From: Anaerobacillus sp.
GTDB lineage: Bacteria; Bacillota; Bacilli; Bacillales_H; Anaerobacillaceae
Reading direction: 5' to 3'
Assembly: GCA_007120055.1 (NCBI GenBank)
Contig: SKOL01000778.1
Span: 1 to 8,319, forward strand
Length of the DNA: 8,319 nucleotides
Shown in pieces: positions 5,209-8,319 of this stretch. A program made the position numbers and the translations under genes. Within the stretch, counting starts at the first letter, position 1, and every line of letters begins with the position of its first letter. Under the pieces are notes generated by a model. That model searched no databases. It saw only the letters and a list, made by a program, of their open reading frames with translations, and had not been told where the DNA came from.

Positions 5209-6483
5209 TCACCCCTTTGCTTCAATCACTGATATTGGCAGAAGCATTGTAAAAGCTGTGCCATTTTCGTCTGATGACACTTCGATCGTGCCACCTAATT
5301 CTTGAACCATCGACTTTACGTGTGATAAACCGATTCCTGTAGAAGCTTGTCCACTGTCATCAAACTTCGTTGTATAACCAGGTTCAAAGATCACTTCTCG
5401 TTCGTCTTCATCGATCCCAACTCCGTTATCAATGACTTCAATAATATGATGAGAGTTTACTATACGAGTATTAATTTTTATATGCCCTTCGCTTGAGAGC
5501 GCTTCGATCGCATTTGCAACAAGGTTATTAATAATTACTAATAGTGGGTAAACAGGTGCAACATTGAAGTTGCTTTGTTGGTTTGTTGAGAACTGAACCT
5601 CTTTTTGTAAAAACTGCCCGTATTTTTCGTTAGATTTAATACTTAAATCGATAATATCTGATAAACTAATCTTTTGTTTACGATCCTCATGCTGAATGAC
5701 TTTTTCAAGTCCAGCTAAAATGCGCTGGTTGTCTTTTTTTACTTCGTGTAACTCTTGAGCGACTGTTAGAGCTAGTGTTGAAACTTCTTTTGGGAGCTCA
5801 GATGTTTTTAATTCTCTGTATAAATGATGCCCTTTGGCCGTAACACTTTCAATATCATTAAGTGTTTTTCGTAAATAAAACCCTTCAATATAAAGTTCCG
5901 ATAATATTTTTTGAATGTGTTCAAAACGTGTGCGCTGCTCTTCGTATACGGCATTTAATTTATTCGCTTGAAACATCGTATATAAACCGACGACAAAAAT
6001 GCTTCGAATGATTGCTACAACTAAAATGAATAATGTTTTTTCAAAAGAGCTAGAAACATAAGCAGGTGAAAAAGAAAAAATAATTATGATTTCTACAAAA
6101 TTGGCAAAAGCATCACAAAACGCTCCAAAAAGAACGAGTAGTAGTGGTTTTTCGTAAAACTTCTTCTCCATCATCCATCCGAGCAGAAGTGCAAATGTAA
6201 AATAATAGCCGATGATCGGGCTATGTGTTTGTAATGAAGCGAAAAAAGAAAAGGAATCTAGCACAATATAATCAAGTCCGATACGAAAAATCGTCGTAAA
6301 AATTCCAGTGACAAGCCCTGTAATTCGATAGGGAACTTCTTTATAAAAAAGCAATAAAAAGAAGAAACCAGCACTCCCTAATCCGAAACGAAAAGAACTA
6401 TCAAACGGATTTATTTTAAATTCTCCTAAAATCGCAGTGACGATGATAATGACTAATATTTTCATAATGATACTTTTGTTCAC
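5209..6483 (-). CDS. glnK: GlnK-like membrane sensor histidine kinase
   Basis: This is a sensor kinase of 424 residues, partner of the adjacent GlnL-like regulator. The N-terminal 170 residues hold about five or six hydrophobic segments (roughly 4-20, 33-48, 52-75, 88-104, 113-138, 150-170) with short loops and no large extracellular domain, so sensing is probably within the membrane or from inside. A charged helical linker follows. The likely phospho-acceptor is His246 in QELHEVKKD, and the GHKL ATPase domain shows the N-box INNLVANAIEAL (about 318-329), G1 DNGVGID (352-358), F-box IFEPGYTTK (365-373) and G2 STGIGLSHV (381-389), so it looks catalytically complete. The start is GTG 6483, with GAAAGGAAG (6490..6498) 6 bases upstream; ATG 6465 lacks such a site. 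In B. subtilis GlnK responds to glutamine; the signal here is inferred by homology. The gene is divergent from the small membrane-protein gene at 6740. Confidence 0.88.
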   Translation of the reverse strand: MNKSIIMKILVIIIVTAILGEFKINPFDSSFRFGLGSAGFFFLLLFYKEVPYRITGLVTGIFTTIFRIGLDYIVLDSFSFFASLQTHSPIIGYYFTFALLLGWMMEKKFYEKPLLLVLFGAFCDAFANFVEIIIIFSFSPAYVSSSFEKTLFILVVAIIRSIFVVGLYTMFQANKLNAVYEEQRTRFEHIQKILSELYIEGFYLRKTLNDIESVTAKGHHLYRELKTSELPKEVSTLALTVAQELHEVKKDNQRILAGLEKVIQHEDRKQKISLSDIIDLSIKSNEKYGQFLQKEVQFSTNQQSNFNVAPVYPLLVIINNLVANAIEALSSEGHIKINTRIVNSHHIIEVIDNGVGIDEDEREVIFEPGYTTKFDDSGQASTGIGLSHVKSMVQELGGTIEVSSDENGTAFTMLLPISVIEAKG

Positions 6484-6511
6484 AGGCGACTTCCTTTCTA
6501 ACTTTCCTACT

Positions 6512-6523
6512 GCTTTATAAAGC
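6512..6523. repeat. 12-base palindrome in the kinase leader
   Basis: GCTTTATAAAGC is perfectly self-complementary and lies between the possible kinase -10 elements and its ribosome site. It could be an operator or a small mRNA stem. No family consensus was recognised. Confidence 0.3.
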
Positions 6524-6536
6524 TTTTATATCTATC

Positions 6537-6558
6537 ATTATATCATGTAAAAATTATA
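6537..6558 (-). promoter_or_regulatory. Candidate -10 elements of the glnK-glnL-like operon
   Basis: Two perfect TATAAT hexamers read on the minus strand, at 6537..6542 and 6553..6558. Neither has a recognisable TTGACA-like -35 at 16-18 bases. They lie 54 and 70 bases upstream of the kinase GTG, in the expected place for the operon promoter. Which one, if either, is used cannot be told from the sequence. Confidence 0.35.
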
Positions 6559-6642
6559 GAATCGCTATGTTATGGGAAATTGGTAGTTACTCTATTGAAG
6601 AAAGGTGCCATTTTTATAAATGCAGGTATATTATCTATGGTA

Positions 6643-6687
6643 GGTATTTTGTGGTATTTTACAGCAAATGTAAATTAAATGTAAATT
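6643..6687. repeat. Two short direct repeats in the divergent intergenic region
   Basis: GGTATTTT occurs at 6643..6650 and 6653..6660 with a 10-base period, and AAATGTAAATT is perfectly tandem at 6666..6676 and 6677..6687 (11-base period). The stretch lies between the divergent kinase and CBO0543-like genes, 160-205 bases upstream of the kinase start and 50-100 bases upstream of the other. Helical-period repeats in such a place may be regulator sites, but the AT-rich context makes chance plausible. Confidence 0.4.
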
Positions 6688-6739
6688 AATTGGTTAGAAT
6701 ATGCGGTACAAACTTTTTTGACTTAAAAGGAGAAACTGT

Positions 6740-7291
6740 ATGAAACATATCGTGATGGTGGTTATGATTTTAGTACTAAATTTTAAGGAGAAAACGTGGC
6801 TGAATATCCCTAAGTACTATAAAGGCGTATTCTATGCTACCGTTTGTAACGGGCTATATTATCATTTATGTAAAAGGTTTCTTGTGTGGGAGTTTAAGCC
6901 TGATGGAATTGACTGGCGAATTTTAAGAGGTTTACATATGTTTGTTGTCACTCCATTATTAGTTCTTTTATGTTTATCAAAATTTCCAAAATCATTCACA
7001 CAACAAATTTTACATATTATAAAGTGGGTGTTCGGTTCTTCACTTTTCGAATATATTTTAGCGAAAAGAAATATGATTAGCTTTAAACATGGTTGGAACA
7101 TATTTTGGTCAGGGCTTTTATATTTGAAAATGTACTTATATAGCTTTTTATTCATTAAAAGACCACTTTTTACAACCGTTCTTTCTCTATGTTCCGTTGT
7201 TTATTTTATTAAGCGGTTTAATGTTCCACTAAGTAAAAGATTATTAAAAGGGCCAATGTTTTTTTTGTTTCGTAAAAAGCAGTTTAATTAA
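6740..7291 (+). CDS. CBO0543-like small integral membrane protein
   Basis: This is a 183-residue, very hydrophobic and basic protein with about four or five membrane segments (roughly 2-14, 27-43, 64-81, 88-107, 119-139, with a further one near 143-157). The pattern LNIPKYYK near residue 21, LVWEFKP near 48-54, the CLSKFP turn near 78 and HGWNIFWSGLLY near 118-129 is what I associate with the CBO0543 family of Firmicutes membrane proteins, whose function is unknown. The assignment rests on remembered motifs, so it is moderate. ATG 6740 has AAAAGGAG (6725..6732) 7 bases upstream. The C-terminus is short and basic. The gene is divergent from the sensor kinase and 152 bases before the DUF421 gene, which has its own promoter, so it is probably monocistronic. 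No clear terminator follows it. Confidence 0.8.
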   Translation: MKHIVMVVMILVLNFKEKTWLNIPKYYKGVFYATVCNGLYYHLCKRFLVWEFKPDGIDWRILRGLHMFVVTPLLVLLCLSKFPKSFTQQILHIIKWVFGSSLFEYILAKRNMISFKHGWNIFWSGLLYLKMYLYSFLFIKRPLFTTVLSLCSVVYFIKRFNVPLSKRLLKGPMFFLFRKKQFN

Positions 7292-7350
7292 GTTACAATG
7301 GAGAATTAATATGTGATAATTATTGGTAATACATAGAGATATAATAAATG

Positions 7351-7378
7351 TTGTCATAATTAAATGTAGTAATAGAAT
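7351..7378 (+). promoter_or_regulatory. Sigma-A promoter of the DUF421 gene
   Basis: TTGTCA (7351..7356) and TAGAAT (7373..7378), each 5 of 6 to consensus, are separated by 16 bases. The predicted start is near 7385, which puts the SD-sequestering hairpin at 7410..7432 within the leader. A second perfect TATAAT at 7340..7345 has no good -35. Confidence 0.6.
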
Positions 7379-7409
7379 TAATATCCTACAACAAAATAGA
7401 AAATAATAA

Positions 7410-7432
7410 CCCCAAGTACAAAACTTGAGGGG
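7410..7432 (+). promoter_or_regulatory. Leader hairpin covering the Shine-Dalgarno of the DUF421 gene
   Basis: CCCCAAGT (7410..7417) pairs with ACTTGAGGGG (7423..7432) through 8 base pairs with a single bulged A and a 5-base loop. The right arm contains GAGGGG (7427..7432), the only Shine-Dalgarno for ATG 7444, so folding would hide the ribosome site. In the minus direction the stem is followed by a T-rich stretch, but no minus-strand gene ends here, so a terminator role is less likely. Regulation by temperature, a protein or coupled unfolding is possible but unproven. Confidence 0.55.
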
Positions 7433-7443
7433 AATTGAATTTA

Positions 7444-8169
7444 ATGGAACTTTTACAAGAGCTGGGGATACTTTTTTTAAGGATTATTACGATTTTTCCA
7501 TTGCTATTATTTGTAACGATTAAGATGGGGAAGCGCTCAATTGCTGAATTGCCTGTATTTGATTTCCTAATCATTCTTTCACTAGGGTCAGTTGTTGGGG
7601 CTGACCTTGCTGACCCTAAGATTAGTCACATACATACCGCTGTAGCCATAGTTTTAATCGGAATTTTTCAAATAGGTGTTTCAAGGTGGAAAATCACGAA
7701 CCGAAATTTTGGTAAGCTGATTACATTTGAACCTACCACAGTTATTCATAATGGTCAATTTCTAGTAAAAAATCTTCGTCAAATTCGTTATTCGGTTGAT
7801 AACATTTTGCAAATGCTTAGAGAAAATGACATTTTTGATGTGAGTGATGTGAAGCTAGGTATTATTGAAGCGAATGGGCAATTAACGATTCATCGAGAAG
7901 ATCGTAAAGCGGTAGTTACCATTGAAGATATGGGACTTACTAAAGTATCTCCGGGAATTGCTTATCCAGTTATAATTGAAGGGGCTATATACGAAGAGAC
8001 TTTAAGAATGTTGAATGTAACGGAAGATTGGCTAATCAAAGAATTAGGAAAAGTAAACATTCAAGATTTAAAAACAATATTTTACGCATCTCTAACAGAA
8101 AACAGGCAATTACATGTCTCGTTAAAAGAACATATCAAGTCACAAAATGTTCCACAAGTTTTCCATTAA
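7444..8169 (+). CDS. DUF421 (YetF-family) membrane protein
   Basis: This is a 241-residue protein of the YetF/DUF421 family, common in Bacillaceae and often present in several paralogues; some relatives act in the spore inner membrane. Three N-terminal hydrophobic segments (about 7-27, 36-55, 63-81) enclose the family motifs MGKRSIAEL (28-36), FDF (39-41) and LGSVVGAD (47-54). The soluble part starts with FEPTTVIHNGQ (95-105) and continues with the conserved DNILQMLRENDIFDVSDV segment (about 119-136) and LGIIEANGQLTI (138-149). The C-terminal 90 residues are less conserved. ATG 7444 is preferred over TTG 7435 because GAGGGG (7427..7432) is 11 bases from the ATG but only 2 from the TTG. The gene has its own promoter and ends in a strong terminator, so it is monocistronic. 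No link to the transporter module is visible. Confidence 0.93.
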   Translation: MELLQELGILFLRIITIFPLLLFVTIKMGKRSIAELPVFDFLIILSLGSVVGADLADPKISHIHTAVAIVLIGIFQIGVSRWKITNRNFGKLITFEPTTVIHNGQFLVKNLRQIRYSVDNILQMLRENDIFDVSDVKLGIIEANGQLTIHREDRKAVVTIEDMGLTKVSPGIAYPVIIEGAIYEETLRMLNVTEDWLIKELGKVNIQDLKTIFYASLTENRQLHVSLKEHIKSQNVPQVFH

Positions 8170-8175
8170 ATAAAC

Positions 8176-8215
8176 AAAGCGTGGTTGAGCTAATAATCGC
8201 TCAACCACGCTTTTT
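8176..8215 (+). terminator. Strong Rho-independent terminator, probably bidirectional
   Basis: A perfect 15-base stem (8176..8190 with 8199..8213; core AGCGTGGTTGAGC) with an 8-base loop is followed by a run ending in TTTTT, 6 bases after the DUF421 stop. Read on the minus strand it is preceded by an A-run and followed by TTTGTTTATTT, so it can also end the convergent gene whose stop codon is at 8223..8225. Confidence 0.92.
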
Positions 8216-8222
8216 AGTGAAA

Positions 8223-8319
8223 CTATGCTTCTGATGATTTAGCTAACGGCTCAGTAATTAACGTGTTTTCTTTGACGGGAAGTAAAGCTTCTTTTTCAGT
8301 TTCGACCGTTAGATCATCA
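8223..8319 (-). CDS. C-terminal end of an unidentified convergent gene, runs off the right edge
   Basis: A minus-strand frame is open from the window edge to TAG at 8223..8225, giving 31 residues starting DDLTVETEKEAL and ending PLAKSSEA. The sequence is hydrophilic and acidic-rich with no recognisable motif, so no function is assigned. It is called because the frame ends 8 bases from a terminator that works in its direction and because the region would otherwise be empty. A frame this short could still be open by chance. Confidence 0.45.
   Translation of the reverse strand, partial: DDLTVETEKEALLPVKENTLITEPLAKSSEA

Noticed and set aside
6862..7155. 97-codon minus-strand frame
   Set aside because: Antisense to the CBO0543-like gene, which has a good ribosome site and membrane-protein pattern; the antisense frame has neither.
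8028..8234. 68-codon plus-strand frame overlapping the DUF421 3' end
   Set aside because: Out-of-frame shadow that reads through the strong terminator.

Overview
The window looks like chromosomal DNA from an AT-rich low-GC Gram-positive bacterium of the Bacillaceae type. The evidence is strong purine-rich Shine-Dalgarno sites, GTG and TTG starts, sigma-A-like promoters, a GlnK/GlnL-type two-component pair, and a glutamate dehydrogenase N-terminus that closely resembles my recollection of Bacillus RocG/GudB. No rRNA, tRNA, CRISPR array, transposase or phage gene was seen.

Left and central part (1 to about 6500, all on the minus strand, so read right to left): a membrane histidine kinase of the GlnK type (5209..6483), a response regulator with the GlnL/YcbB-type C-terminal domain (4321..5202), a terminator and a 494-base non-coding stretch rich in repeats, a TAXI-family TRAP solute-binding lipoprotein (2852..3826), a fused TRAP permease (663..2654), and the first 159 codons of a glutamate dehydrogenase running off the left edge (1..478). 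The order suggests one physiological module. A glutamine/glutamate-type sensor pair would switch on a Na+ or H+-driven TRAP importer, and the imported amino acid would be oxidised by glutamate dehydrogenase to 2-oxoglutarate and ammonium. The regulatory link is supported by a 10-bp-period direct repeat, TTTCTGTA twice plus a third TATTGT half-site. It lies just upstream of the lipoprotein promoter and resembles the tandem TTTTGT-N4-TTTTGT site known for Bacillus subtilis GlnL. The substrate and the regulatory link are inferences.

A long imperfect hairpin and a second smaller one lie between the binding-protein and permease genes. This is where mRNA-stabilising or attenuating structures would set a high lipoprotein-to-permease ratio.

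Right part (about 6500 to 8319): divergent from the kinase is a small multi-membrane protein that looks like the CBO0543 family (6740..7291). It is followed by a DUF421/YetF-family membrane protein (7444..8169), which has a good sigma-A promoter and a leader hairpin that would bury its Shine-Dalgarno site. A strong, probably bidirectional terminator (8176..8215) separates it from the last 31 codons of an unidentified convergent minus-strand gene at the right edge.
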